Origin: Podocnemis expansa
Taxonomy: Eukaryota > Chordata > Testudines > Podocnemididae
DNA: 64,000 bases
Direction of reading: 5' to 3'
Assembly (NCBI GenBank): GCA_007922195.1
Contig: ML681995.1
Coordinates: 205,942 to 269,941, forward strand
The notes under the pieces were generated by a model. The model was not told where the DNA came from. It saw only the letters and a list, made by a program, of their open reading frames with translations, and ran no database searches. Positions 11,421 through 23,683 of this stretch are shown here, in pieces (the stretch's first letter is position 1; each line of letters opens with the position of its first letter). The translations under genes were made by a program, and so were the position numbers.

Positions 11421-12689
11421 GTCTTGCACTGGATTTTGCTCATGCAAATTTGCTAATACACTGCATACATGGAGATTGCCACTGAAGTCAGTGGGTCTTC
11501 ACCTGGGTAAAGGGTCTGGGCCAGCACATTCTGATGCAAAATTGATGGTATGGTTTGTAAAGTGACAGTGTGTATCCTCTTCTTCAAGTCAAAGATAAAT
11601 TTTGTACAAACTATGCTTTGTAAGTTATCTTATAAAAGCTCACTATTTGACAATTATTATTGTACTGGTAAAATATGGGTGGCAACACTGTATGTAAAGT
11701 GGTAAGATTCTACTCTATGATGTAACCAAGATGTATTCTAAATCTGGGGAAGCAGTCACAAACCAGTTTCTCTGAGACAAAAGGCAAACTGATGCCTCAA
11801 CCAAGTGTCAACAAAATCAAATGAGCTATCACTTTGTTAAAAGGCCATTCTTAAACAGGAAAAAAGAGTATGCATGACAAATTTATATTTTGGCAAAAAA
11901 CCAACTAGAGATTCCTCTCCCTACAAACTTTGTCTCCTGAACCCTAGGCGGAGATGATTCTTGAAGAAAAGAAAAAAGGTATAACAATGGGAAACAGACA
12001 CCCTAAAGTTGTTGCTTTCTTTCTTTCTATTCAAAGAAGCCACAACACCAAAGGAATGAAGAAACAGCTTTTTACTGAGGGAGAGATCCTGCCAGAAAGA
12101 AGTTCAACCAATAAGACTGCCCGAGCATGTGGTGAGAGAAATATTTGCTTTGAATTCACTTAGCTTGTTAAGTTAGGTTTTTGTTGCATTTTACTTTTGT
12201 TTTCTTGTTTACAATTCTGGCTTTTATGACTCATTACTTGTAATCACTTAAAATTTTCTGTGGTCAAAAAACTTGGTTTTGTTTTTGTTTTGTGTTTGTT
12301 TTGGGGGGTTTTGGGGATTTTTTTTGGTTTGTTTTGTTTTGTTTTATCTAAATCAGCAAGCTTAAATTAAAGTCTTTGAGAAACTCCATTTGAAGTAACA
12401 GGATTTGTGCATAAAATTTTCTATTGAAAAATGATAGGCTTTATAAGAGCTTGTGTTCTCTAAGAGAGGGTTGAACTGTATAACACGCATTTCTGGGGGA
12501 CAGTCTGGGACTATGCATTTGCTGATGTTGCTCTGCAGTTTAATTCAGGTGGCTGGCCATGGCATTCATACAGTACAGCCAGGAATGATTTACACATTTG
12601 AGGCTGTGTGAGAGCAGCCAGGATTGGTTGATCTCACAGTGAAGCAATGCAAAAGGCACCCCAGGCTGGAGATTCAGGGGATATGGCTG
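11421..12689. other. Intergenic with (TTTTG)n tract
   Basis: A T/G-rich simple repeat at about 12,268-12,347 alternates TTTTG-type units with short G runs. The rest is unremarkable. A 69-codon frame at 11,954-12,163 has no recognised features. Confidence 0.5.
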
Positions 12690-13480
12690 TTCAGTGGTGT
12701 TGTAACCTTGGGGAGAAAGGGGTTAACACCCTGGTCAGTGAGTCCCAGAGGAGCCAATAGGAACAAAACACAGGTTTTTGAATTGGAGCAGCAGCCTTGC
12801 CTGTTCCTATTTGGTGGCCGCAGAACTCCTGGAAGGATCAGGAGGAGGCCAAGTAGAAAGGCCTGAAGAAGGATCCAGTGAGATTCTTGCCAAAGATAAG
12901 CTCAGTTTGTAACTGACCAGGTGTGAGTGGAACAGGGAGTGTTTAACTACACACGGTCAAGGTATTTCTTTGTTCTGGTTTGTTTTTGGATTTCTCTGTG
13001 CTAAGCACATATACCCCCTCCCACTACCCTGTAACTACCTAAGTTAAATCCCAGAGAAGCAACTCTCTGTGTTTCCGATCTGTTCTTTTTAATTGAAGAT
13101 TTTACCCCTTTAAAGTAAGCTCTGGTTCTGTGTCTGAAAGGCAAGAGGTTTTGTGTGCATGTGCCTCAGACTGCACAGCCAGCTACTAAAGCGGATTCTG
13201 TTCCAGTTTCAGCTGATATTTCAGCTGGGGTTCAGTCAATCTCCTGAGAGAGGAATAAAAGTGATTGCAAGTACCTCACAGGAAGGAATTCCAAAGTGCG
13301 CCTTCCTGGGTTTTCAAGACATTTTTGCATTTGTGTGGTGGCAGCAGTACCACTCCAAGTTCAGGAACTGGTGGCCTTGGAGAGTTTTAAGACCATGCTT
13401 TAAGACCAGTGGGTTTCAAGGCCTGTTGCAGGCCCCCACCTTCTGCACTCAGAGTGCCAAAGTGGGGAAACAGCCTTGAC
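12690..13480 (+). repeat. Retroelement-like dispersed repeat, probably LTR-related
   Basis: The text ('gtgtctgaaaggcaagaggt', 'acctcacaggaaggaattcc', 'gggttttcaagacatttttg') resembles a reptilian LTR-retroelement repeat. This is recognition by eye, not by search. No gag, pol or env motif is visible. Broken, short open frames overlap it and are not genes. Confidence 0.4.
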
Positions 13481-13639
13481 AAGTGGTCCATATTGTGTCT
13501 TTGATAATGTCACAGCACTTGAATGTAAAAGATGCTATATTGGCTTGGACTATGCTTGCCGTCATTTTTAGCAGCAGTCAAAGAGAAATATTCAAGCTTG
13601 GTAAAAAAAAAACAACTTGCATATCTCTCTTAGACTTTC

Positions 13640-13845
13640 TAATACCCATTTACCTCCGTGTCTTCATTGTGCTGAGTTGAAGGGAAATGCCCTCCCTTTG
13701 ACTCAGTGCTACTCTTCTTGATGGGGTGACTTACTGAGCTGAATTCCAGATTGATTGAGCGGGTCGTCACTGACTGCTCAGTTGAACTGAAGATATCGAA
13801 CTGATAGTGCTGAATTTGTCCCATCAGTGTAGACTTGGCCATTGT
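13640..13845 (-). repeat. Harbinger-like MITE end
   Basis: Ends 'cagtgtagacttggcc' on the plus strand, the inverse of GGCCAAGTCTACACTG, a common MITE terminus of the same 'TCTACAC' group. The minus-strand frame across it is open for 67 codons by chance. Confidence 0.5.
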
Positions 13846-14045
13846 TATTTGTTCTTAATCAAACATAGTTATTAATGTGGCCAACACAAGAAAACTCATT
13901 CTCTAGCTGAGTTTCAGTTCTCCCCTTACTCATCAAGGACAAATGAAACATGGGATCATTTCCAATACATTTCTTTTCTGGCTTCCAGGCCACAGTGTTA
14001 CTGAGCAATTAGTAGCATTTAGTGACCTTTGACTAGTAGCTCTGT

Positions 14046-14665
14046 TTTTAGTTTCCAGAGGGTAGCCATGTTAGTCTGTGTACAGCAAAAACAACGAGAG
14101 TACTGTGGCACCTTATAGACCAGAAGTGGCCAAACTTATGGAACTCAAGAGCCACACAAGTTGATTATTAAACCTTAGAGAGCTGAGGCATAAAGCCATA
14201 TACTTTCACCTACTCCAAAATTACTAAGTTTAAAATTCATTACACACTTTAATTTTATCATAAAAAGAGGACAAATATTGATCCTACTAATGTCAGATTC
14301 TAATAAATATTTAAGGTTACCATGAAAATTAGGCCTATACAGTAAAAACTTAGCTGCTGCTTGATGTAGAAGACTCAGGCTAGTGGCTAGTTTTTTAAAA
14401 TCCTGACCATGCCGCCTTTCTGCCCTCCATCCTTGACCATGCCACACTTCTCCCCACCATCCTGACCCCCTCCTGAACTCCAAGGCTGGGGCTGCTTTCC
14501 TAAATTGATTTGCTGACGTCCTTCCGGGAGCCACCATTTTTCATTCAAGAGCAGCATGTGGCTCCTGAGCTGCAGTTTAGCTACGCCTGTTATAGACTAA
14601 CAGATTTCATTGGGCATAAGCTTTCGTGGGCTCCAGCCCACTTTGTCAGATGTATGAGATCCCAT
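14046..14665 (-). mobile_element. Penelope-like tail, interrupted by a hAT
   Basis: The left part (14,046-14,120) has 'gtagccatgttagtctgtgt' and 'tactgtggcacctta'. The right part (14,598-14,665) resumes 'taacagatttcattgggcat' and 'aagctttcgtgggct'. Joined, they give the standard PLE tail found elsewhere in the window. The insertion split it with an exact 8-bp duplication. Confidence 0.8.
14121..14589. mobile_element. hAT MITE in a Penelope tail
   Basis: Starts CAGAAGTGGCCAAACTTATG and ends GTTTAGCTACGCCTG. The flanking TTATAGAC (14,113-14,120 and 14,590-14,597) is a perfect 8-of-8 duplication. It is the reverse-orientation relative of the element at 4274-4802. No transposase. Confidence 0.9.
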
Positions 14666-15395
14666 GCCGCTATCTTTAGTGAGAGGGTGGATTTTCCTCA
14701 ACTTTACATCTTAACAGATGAAGCTCTTGAGTGTGCTTCTTATCTTATTATCCCCATGAGAATTTACCATGATACCAGCATATCTGAAAAGATTTGAAAT
14801 CTGAATTTGCCTGACGCAGGTGCCTGATCCTGTGCAGTGCCAAGTGCCAAGTGCCCTTACTCCCCATCTGAGTTGATCAAATGGTCTAAGAAAGCAATGG
14901 GATGTCAGCTCCACTTTCTGTGAATTTGAAGTCAATGGAAGTTGAGTGGTCAGCATCTCTTTCAGAATTGAGCAACAACATTTATTTCTAACACACTGCT
15001 AAAGATGAGTTAATAAATAAAGTATATGCACAGTTTTGTTTATAGCAGAATACAAAATAAATCAGATATATTTTCTTTTTGTTATCCTGTTCTCAGTGCT
15101 AAAAGAATACATGGAGTCTGTTCTCCCCTTGGCATGCATACATAAGTCCAACCAGTCTCAATGTAAGTTCTGTTTGAGTATGGAGGGAAAGAACAAATAT
15201 CTGTTTTTACACAATACAATGTCAACATCTAACTGAGTTGTCATTTTGACTTGACTGTATCTTTTCTAAAATATTTTCTTTAATATGAACCTGCTCGCTT
15301 TGAACTAGCCTTAGCATAAGCAATTCAAAACCCTGGTGTGGTAATCAGAATTATATATTTATACCATCTTTTGGTAAAGATATAATAATTCTTAG
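14666..15395. other. Intergenic, nothing recognised
   Basis: AT-rich unique-looking sequence. Open frames of 66-95 codons have no recognisable domains. Confidence 0.4.
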
Positions 15396-15640
15396 CACTT
15401 CATTAGTGCTTTTCATCTTCAAAACATTTTACAAACATTTGCTATATAATCTGCACACTGAACTCAGGCAGGTACATAGTGTTATCATCAGCATTTAACA
15501 CATGGAGAAAGTGAGGGAGAGTGTGTGTGGCCCAAGGCTACAAAGGAAGTCAGTGTCAAAAATGAGTTTAGAACTCAGAAATCCCTACTTTTTATGGCTG
15601 CACTCGGACCATTAGACCACACCTCTAAACTTGTTTGCAG
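15396..15640 (-). repeat. MIR-like SINE
   Basis: Contains the MIR-type string 'ttatcatcagcatttaacac', then 'ggagaaagtgagggagagtg', 'ggcccaaggctacaaaggaa' and a terminal 'actcggaccattagacca'. These track the conserved core of MIR and related CORE-SINEs. Highly diverged. Confidence 0.6.
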
Positions 15641-16906
15641 TGTGGTGGATTAGCCTGTTTGTGAACAGAAGTTAATCTTTGTTCCCACGGATACTTACAT
15701 TTATGGTATAGCTGTACAGCGCCCCCTTCCCTTCTATGTAGGTAAATGTGCACGACCAAGATTTCAAAAGGGATTAGTGACTTTGGAAGTGTTGGAGACC
15801 CCAATTTGAGACCACTAATAAGCCTGATTTTCAGAGTTCCAACTTCTCAGCAACATATCTGGGTAATTACTGTACGCACAAACTCACTGTAAGATTCTTA
15901 GTTCTTGATTCTCATTTACACTAGGCCCTTTTCTACTTTACATTTACCACTGCTCCATTGCACAGCCAGCGAGATGTAATGTAAGTGAAAATCAAGCTTT
16001 TATTCATCCTAAAATTATAATTTAAATATTGAAAATGTAAGTCTTTTGCCGAACTATTCTCACACACACACCATCACCCAACCTTTGAATAGTGGTGGGG
16101 AGAAATAGTGTATTTCTTCCTCTTTTGTAAAACACACATAAGATTTAATTGAAAGACACTTGCTTATTCTTATTCAGATCGATTGATTTACATTCCATCA
16201 TTTACAATATGAAGAACAAAGAGCACCCTCTGGGGAAAATGCAAGGCTATAATTTTGCTTCAAGTGGTTCTGTGATGTCAAAAATAAAAAATTGAACTGA
16301 AATTATAACCTGTTTAGTAATCCCATAAATGGTTGGGTTTCTTTGATAATATATAGTTGTCCTGAAACAAAAATGTTGCTTTCATATTTTTTGAATCGCC
16401 CACTCCTAGTTTAACATGGCTGCTGATGAGAGCTGACTAAATCTTCAAAACACAGCTGTGTGACAGGTGAAGCAGCCTCCAGTGATAAACACAAGGGGTA
16501 GAACTTTAAGATTACAACCTGCTGATGAACTGTCATTGACTGAGATTCCATTTCCTACTCCTGGCATTTTAATTTTTACCTATTTAAAAGAATGTTAGCA
16601 AAAATATTTCCTTCCAGGAAAAGATGAAGTAGAGGCACATTTTAAAATAATGTAATGTAATTCACAAATCAGTATTTTTATCCATCGAAGAGTAAATAAA
16701 AGATCCCCCTGAAATCTCAGCAATGTGTATATTATGAGTCTGATTCTTGGTTGATGTAAACTGAGGCTGATTTCTCAACCTTCTAATCTGAGTCATAGTA
16801 ATAATTGAGTTAAATTAATGGAAGGAAAAGATGAATGAACAACAGGACCTTAACTCCATCACTTTCTGAGAACTTTTAAAATATGAGCTGGATCCTGGTC
16901 TCAAGG
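15641..16906. other. Intergenic, nothing firmly recognised
   Basis: A short 'cctgattttcagagttccaa' stretch near 15,822 resembles an old reptile repeat. Otherwise unique-looking AT-rich DNA without genes. Confidence 0.4.
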
Positions 16907-17419
16907 GGTATGTCTTACAATTTAATTCAAATTAATGAGGATTAATTTGAATTAAAATAATGCATGGCTACACTGGCTTTCATTAATTTGAACTAAGGAA
17001 TTCCTTAGTTTGAATTAATGAAAGCTTACTTCAAAGTTATAAAACCTCGCTTAACTTTGAAGTAAGGGTTAATTTGAACTTATTAGTTTGAATTAACCCG
17101 AAGTAGCTGTGTTAATTTGAACTAACCATTAGTTTGAATTAACACTTTTTGACCTTCTTCATCCCAGGGTGCCATCCTCTTTCTATATATTGGGTGGGGC
17201 CATGGCCCTAATTGGGGGCCATATTGCCACACCTCCCATGTTGCCTTTCTCCTAGTTTGAACTAGCAAGTCCTGTCCATGGACATGCTAGTTTGAATTGG
17301 TTTTCCTACTGTGGCCATGTTAATTCAAATTAACTTAATTTGAACTAATCATTATTGGTTTGAATTAATTAGTTCAAATTAAGTTAATTTGAACTAACCT
17401 TCTAAGTGTAGATACATAC
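16907..17419. mobile_element. MITE built of successive hairpins ('TTAATTTGAAC' modules)
   Basis: Terminal text GTATGTCTTACAA at the left and GTGTAGATACATAC at the right are inverted. Inside, the module TTAATTTGAAC/GTTTGAATTAA repeats many times in both orientations. A 48-bp near-palindrome lies at 16,977-17,024 (centre GGAATTCC), and 12-bp perfect arms ACTTCAAAGTTA/TAACTTTGAAGT lie at 17,028-17,063. Further arms occur at 17,070-17,145 and 17,320-17,400. No coding sequence. Confidence 0.65.
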
Positions 17420-18159
17420 TGATACCAATCTGCAGTAAATCCACTGAAATCATTTGGTGTCAGTCTAAAGTTGCTCCACTGTTGGATTTACACTGATGTA
17501 ACTGAAATCTGAGTGAGCTCTGAAAAACATGAATACTTATTGTTCATTCATTTTGTAAAATATACTTGTCTGTCAGTCAAAGCAAATGTATTACATTTTT
17601 CTCCCCAATATATACCAAGGTGTTGCATACATCATACTTGTGTCATTTATGTGTCAATATCTATGTTTTGTCACATACATTAATCAAGCAAATTGCGCAC
17701 TAAAATTGATTGTGTTTGGGTGTAGTCTGCACACTGCTCAATACAGAATCTGACACAGGTCCAGAAAATTTATTTCCTCTGTGAAAGAAACTTAGGTGCT
17801 TTCCATGCAAATTTTGAATCATCCAAAAAAGAGAGGAGGCATGCCTGCCTCAACCGGTACTATGACGTCAAAACTAAAAATTGGAAGTCATAGAGTTTCC
17901 TGACATGCTCATTGCATTTAAGTAGTGGTTAAATTTCTGATAGTAGCAGTTAATGCCCATCAGCAGCAGTGTCCATGACTAGGGGAGGGCCTGATCACTC
18001 CTTTCTTATGAAACAAAGGACCTCAAGGGCTATAATTTTTGACCTACCATATTTGTTGACTCCAGTGGATTTCGCTGTAGGACCTTGGAGGGTGCCTTGG
18101 AGGACATCACTCCCCTGCTGAAGCCCACAGTCACAAAGGAGTCCCCAACTGCTGATTGG
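17420..18159. other. Intergenic, nothing firmly recognised
   Basis: Contains 'ggatttacactgatgtaact' (about 17,484), a common degenerate reptile repeat motif. No gene seen. Confidence 0.4.
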
Positions 18160-18167
18160 GTTGTAAG

Positions 18168-18809
18168 CAGGGGTTAAAGCAAGAGGAAATGCCTTGGAAC
18201 AGTATTCCAGGGCCCCCTATTTTTAGTGAGCAAGCATTCTGGGCCCCCTAAAAATAGAGGAATGCCCCAGAACACTGTGTTCCAGGGCCCCCCCAAAAAT
18301 AGGGGGATGCGCTGGAACACCAGCATTCCAGTGCGTCCCCTCTAGGCCTGAGGACGGGAGGTGCTGCAGGCTGGGACCAGCATGGCCACCCTGTCCTCCC
18401 TTCCCCGGAGCCAGGCGTCCTGCCCCCCACCCAGCTCTTCAGCTAGGTAAGGGGGCTGGGAGGGGTTGGGCCGGTCAGGCAGCCAGCAGGGAAAGCGTGG
18501 GGGCAGGGAGAGTGTCTGGGGAGGAGGGAAAAGGGATGGGGGTGCTGGGCTGGGCGGTCAGGAGGGCTGGAATGGGGGCAGGGATCTTAGGGAGTGGGGA
18601 TTGGGGCTAAAAAGGACATGGGGAAAGAGGTCTGGTGGGGGTAGGTGTTTTGGGGGCAGTAGCTGGGGTTAGGGGGCAGTAGAGGGGGTTACAGGCAGGT
18701 GTTGCGGCAGTAGCTAGGGGGCAGGCATTTTGGGGGGCCTGTCCCAGCATGAGGGGTCCCACCAATTTAGGAGGGTTCTGGGGCCCCCCAAATTATACTT
18801 TAACCCCTG
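18168..18809. mobile_element. hAT MITE, 'ggggttaaag' family, G-rich interior
   Basis: Starts CAGGGGTTAAAGCAAGAGG and ends TTATACTTTAACCCCTG. Flanks GTTGTAAG (18,160-18,167) and ATTGTACG (18,810-18,817) match 6 of 8. The interior (18,430-18,760) has many runs of three or more G, and so quadruplex potential. It is a relative of 2822-3587 and of the pieces at 26,190-26,272, 26,750-26,826 and 28,179-29,200. Confidence 0.8.
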
Positions 18810-19100
18810 ATTGTACGCCTGTCTGTATTACTGTGTTTTTCACTCTGGATATATCTCTTTGTCTGTGTATTAGTTAAGTAATGTTAGTTAATAAAACATG
18901 TTCTACCTGCTATTTGCCTCTCAGTGATAGTTGCTACTGGAATCCCAGACCTGAATCTTACTTGGGATTGGGCAATACTCAGATACTATTTATTCTAATT
19001 TATTTCAGGTGGCCTAAAATCCAGACTACATAAATACAGTCTGATTTGTACTAAAATGAAAAGTTCAGCGATATCTATTTTGCACTTTGAAGCTCTATAC

Positions 19101-21503
19101 CAGAGGTGGCCAAACTGCGGCTCGTGAGCCGCATGCAGCTCGTTAAACAAAAGTGCGGCTCCCGGAAGAGCGGCATGGTGGGAGACAAGGGCGAGAAATT
19201 TGCAGTGGTCAGGGATAGCAGAGAGGTGGTGGCATGGTAAGAGCCGGCAGCAGAGGAGCAGCATTGTGAGAACTGCAGGAAAAAGCAGCGTGGTGAGAGC
19301 CGGGGGGGGGGGGGGGGGGGCAGCACTGTGAGAGTGGGCAGGGAAAAAGCCGCGTGGTAAGAGCGGGGAAGGGGTGGGAGGGGCAATATTGAGAGAACCC
19401 GCAAGGGAGGGGCAGCATTGTGAGAGCTGGCAGAAGAAAGCAGCGTGATAAGAGGTGGGAGGGGAGGGGTAGCACTGTGAGAGCCAGAAGGGAAAAGCAA
19501 CGTCCTCAGTTAGGTGCAGACAAGCACTCAAATTAAGTATCTGTCAGATTCTACAGTTTACCCACACAATATTAATTCTACCCTCCTTGTCTGTGTGCAT
19601 TATGATGCAGTCTTTAATTACATCAGTGCATGATTTTTTAAATACTTTTCTTTTTTGATATAGTTTTATGGGAAAATATTTTTAAAACTGGCAACATAAA
19701 TTGATCAAGAACAAGTCTACAATGAACTACAGATAAGTGATGATAATTAGCCATTTAAACCTAAAAAGCAATTGTAAATTAATTTTCTTTTTTAAAAATC
19801 ATCTGGTATTTCCAGATATTGTAATATAATGCAAAATTATTTCTCTTGTATTTCTATTTTGAGAATTAAATAAGAATAATAAAAAATGACTGAAAATTGA
19901 CACAGGTGTTACATCCAAAACCACTGACTACTGTCAAAAGGTTATTAAAAAAACAACCTATATTTAAAGAATGTTACAAGTACTTATTATGGATCATGGT
20001 TTATTTTCAGCATGCAAAATGATTTAGACTTAGGAGATACCACCACTACTGAAAACTGGCTTTAGAAAAAAAATTCCTTAAGTCCATTGAACAAGTGTTG
20101 CTGAAACATCAGAATGTCATCTGTTTGCAGAAGGAACTGCTAGTACATTTATTTTATAAGAAAATTTTAATTACTATAATTAAGTCAGTTACCAAGATAA
20201 TTTACATTGACTGCAAAGTTAAATAGCAGCACTATACTTCTACTGATTAAATAGCATTCACCATGTATTAATTCTTCTTTGTTGTACAGTCAAAATCCAT
20301 TTATATTTCAGTGCAGTCTTCATGAATGACTCTATGGGTATCTGAGCCCATTAGACAAGAGTAATTGTTGTGAAGGGCTGAGGATGGAAAATTGTGTTGT
20401 AAACTTTCTGAAGAAAAATCTCTCACCAATAAAGATTTTACTTTGTATCATAAAAAACAAATATTGATATTTAAAATTTATACAGGGCCTGACCCCAAAC
20501 TGAATAAACTCAATGGGATTTTTTCCATAGTATCTTCTGTGCATGGACTCCAAAGCACTTACTAAAACAGGCTCTGATCTTGCACTTTATGTCCCCCTAA
20601 ATTCTCACTGATCTGTTGTGATTCTGAACAGTTGAAAAGGTGTCCCTGTGTCCATCTCTTCACAGGATTAAGATGAGAACAGTGTTTTTCCTTACTGTTA
20701 CTCTCATTTTAAGATTAATTGTGTCTGAGTCCTCAGACCTTTTGTCTTCCCTGTCCATGAGTATTTTAGTGAACAAGTCCACTGGCAGAAATATTGGCAG
20801 GGAAGTGGGGGCATAGTCGGGGCCGGGGCAGAGTGGGGACAGAAGTGCGGCATGGTTGGGAGAGCAGAGAAGCAGCAGCATGGTAAGAGACGGCAGGGAA
20901 GCGGCAACGGGGGTGGGAGAGAGAAGTGTGACATGATCAGAGAAGCCATAGTGTGTTTAGATTTTCTCATAGGCCCTAATGCCGCTTACTCGTTGTTAAA
21001 ATAAAATCATGTTTTACAAGTCCTAAACATGATGTGGAATACTAAGAAATGAAAATACAAAGGAGAAAAATATAAAACTGAACATAGATTCCTTTCAATT
21101 TTTGGCACAACTTACTGCTGTGAAGCATCATATTCCACAATGAAATTCAAAACATTGTGCAATACTTAAGAGATCAGCATCTGAGAGAGCTTTTACCTAC
21201 TGCGTTGACAAGTTACTGCCCAGATTTTAAAATAAACTTGTCACAAGCCTGTAGTGTTCTACATCTAGTGACATTTAAATTTTTGCTATATAGGCCTAGT
21301 TTCATGGTAATCTTAAATAATTATTAGAATCTGACATTAGTGGATCAATATTTGCCCTATTTTTATGATAAAGTGCACAATGAATTTTAAGTTTAGTGAT
21401 TTTGGGGTAGGTAAAAATATGTGATTATATGCCTCAGTGCGGCTCTTGAAGGTTTAATAATCGACTTGTGCGGCTCTTGAGTTCCGTAAGTTTGGCACCC
21501 CTG
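19101..21503. mobile_element. Long hAT element of the 'gtggccaaac' family
   Basis: Starts CAGAGGTGGCCAAACTGCGG and ends AGTTTGGCACCCCTG. Flanks CTCTATAC (19,093-19,100) and CTGTATAC (21,504-21,511) match 7 of 8. The right ~230 bp matches the 529-bp copy at 4274-4802. Compared with the short copies it has about 1.9 kb more interior, including G-rich blocks with repeated 'gcagcattgtgaga' and 'gcagcatggtaaga' motifs at 19,190-19,500 and 20,815-20,950, and AT-rich sequence between them. Minus-strand frames over the G-rich blocks are low complexity, and no transposase motif was seen. Confidence 0.75.
19302..19320 (+). repeat. G homopolymer run (19 G)
   Basis: An uninterrupted run of 19 G inside the long hAT element. 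Its exact length may be unreliable in the assembly. Confidence 0.9.
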
Positions 21504-21777
21504 CTGTATACAAAATCTAGTAACACAGATAGTTGACAAAAGGAAATACAGTGCTAGAAAACACACAAAGAGCAACTTTTGTCTGAGACAAGTTTACTAC
21601 CCTCTTCGTCAGAAGGAAGTTCCTTTTTGCCTTTTTCTGGAAGGGTTCTTGCTGCCTGGACTGTAAGAACCTGGGTCCCTTTCTCACCTGTAGTACCATA
21701 TACAGAAAACATACAGAGCCCAGTAACCAGATTTATCGTTTTATATTTAGTCGGCCAACAGTCTCAGTGACAGCTAT

Positions 21778-21885
21778 AGTGTAGTGGCTAGCCCTTGTGC
21801 TTAATATGCAGAAGCTCCTGGGCTCATGCCCTAGGAGGTTGGACCGGATGATTTCATCAGGTCCCTTCTAACCCTATGGCTGTGT
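21778..21885 (+). mobile_element. tRNA-like SINE with CR1-type tail, copy 1
   Basis: Begins 'tgtagtggctagcccttgtg', continues with a B-box-like 'ctcctgggctcatgccc', then the CR1-like tail 'ggttggaccggatgatttca'. It shares this order with the copy at 26,916-27,030. Diverged and not a functional tRNA. Confidence 0.7.
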
Positions 21886-23482
21886 GTCTACTTTTGTAGC
21901 GCCTTAGCTGGGCCACCAACAGGCAGATGTGGGCACTGCATCTCTGAAGTTGGTGCCTGCATTCCATAACCTAGGTAAGGTGAGAATGAATGATTGAACG
22001 TAACAGACCTTTTTGTATTAACTATTCTCCATGAAATATGACTCAAAATGAGATGACTGTTAAAAAAGTACAAGAGAGAAAATTACTTTTTCAATGAAAT
22101 AACTTAATTAACAAAATTGCCAAAATTTCCAAAGCAGTTAATAAATATGAAATGACTAGTTCTGACTAATAATTAGTAAATATACATTTTCCTATTTTAA
22201 ATCTTTTCCTTCTCTGGAAATATTATAAACAGTGTATTCCTTCTAAAGATTAGAAGGAATTAACAAGAAAGCACAGTTGTTTTCAGGAGGAAGAATAAAG
22301 AAAACTAATTTGGTTTTGTGTCCCACTGTTAATTATCAATAGCCTTTCCTTTAGAATCTAGATGTGAGGTTACATGTGATGCTGAGAATCTTTGCTTACA
22401 CTTAGGGGTTTGTTAAAATAAAAGAAAAATACGAGAAAGGAAAAAGAGTTGCAACCAATAACCAATTAACAGGTAGCATTTCCTTATTTGAATCACTGCA
22501 AGTGTTTTTAAACCTGTAGAGAAGTAGTCAGAGTGTATTGCTTTAAGTATAAAGAAACTAAGGACTTGGAAAATCACAGATTTGGTGGTTTGTTTGGTTT
22601 TTTAAATTTTAGTTTTTGAAATGTATTAAAGCCTGTTTGCAGAATTTTTCTCAGTAATTTTCAAGCCAGCCTCTATTTAAACTGCATTGATCATTTAAAG
22701 CTAGGATATTTGATGCTTTTGAATGACCCAAAAATCTTTTTATTTACTTATCATTTTTTATCATTATTATTCTTTTCGCTGCAGTCTGAACTTTGACTAT
22801 ACCTTGACCAAGAAATTTGGGCCTTGACAAAAATTAATGTACTACCTCTGAACTAAAGAAACTTTTTTTAACTGACAATAGATCTCTTCAACTAAACTGT
22901 GGTAATTAATATCAAATTCTGAAACTCTTTTACAGCATAGAGATGGAGTATTTCTGTACATTTTTGCGACGTGGGGGTATTGGTGGGCTTTTCAGTTGAT
23001 CTGAGGCTAAGATACTCTCTGGCAGTGGGGGAGAGTCTAACCATTTAGCCTATTTTGCTTTTTTATCTTCATTTCCAAGAATCATACAAACAGCTCCAGG
23101 CTGCTTACCTCTCTTCAGCTGCTTATCTTTTCTCCCTTCTTTTCCCACTCTCCCAGATGTCTTGTGATTGTGATATTTGGAAGTAAAGGAATGTTTAGGG
23201 AGAGCAAGTTTAATACCAGAATGTCTCTGAGGATGTATTAAGAGATTGATGAGGAGAGACTGAGGGTTACTGCTTGAACAGTCTCAGAACGATAGGTATT
23301 GTTACACGATTTAGCATTTTTAGTTGAGGCTTACACACTGGAGAAACAGTTTCTCCTTATTATCTCATCCAGAAACCTACAGAAAGCTATTTCTTGAAAC
23401 TGTAGCATAGCTCTGAGATGGATAACCGAACTGTGGGGTGGAGGAGCACTGTGTCAAACGAGGCATCGGTCACAGAATCACA
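21886..23482. other. Intergenic, nothing recognised
   Basis: AT-rich unique-looking sequence. No repeat family or gene was recognised by eye. Confidence 0.45.
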
Positions 23483-23490
23483 CGCTAAAG

Positions 23491-23675
23491 CCGTGGTTTT
23501 CAAAGTTAGGGTTGGGACCCAGTACTGGGTCACAGACCCTCAGGCACTCGGGCATGACACTCCCTGCTGCCACCACCAAAAGACTGGAATGCATTGCTTA
23601 AAGTTGTAATTGTTGGGTCATGGGCATAAATTTTTTTTTCAACTGGTTCTGAGAAAAACAGTTTGAAGACCACTG
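23491..23675. mobile_element. hAT MITE, ~188 bp family, copy 2
   Basis: Starts CCGTGGTTTTCAAAGTTAGG and ends GTTTGAAGACCACTG. Flanks CGCTAAAG (23,483-23,490) and TGCTAAAG (23,676-23,683) match 7 of 8. Collinear with the copies at 8433 and 34,251. Confidence 0.85.
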
Positions 23676-23683
23676 TGCTAAAG

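Noticed and set aside
17863..17870. TGACGTCA, a full CRE palindrome
   Set aside because: Isolated 8-mer in intergenic DNA with no promoter context; expected by chance.
18995..19531. 178-codon minus-strand open frame
   Set aside because: Spans the left end of the long hAT element; repeated Leu/Pro/Ser pattern comes from G-rich repeats and two other frames are also open.
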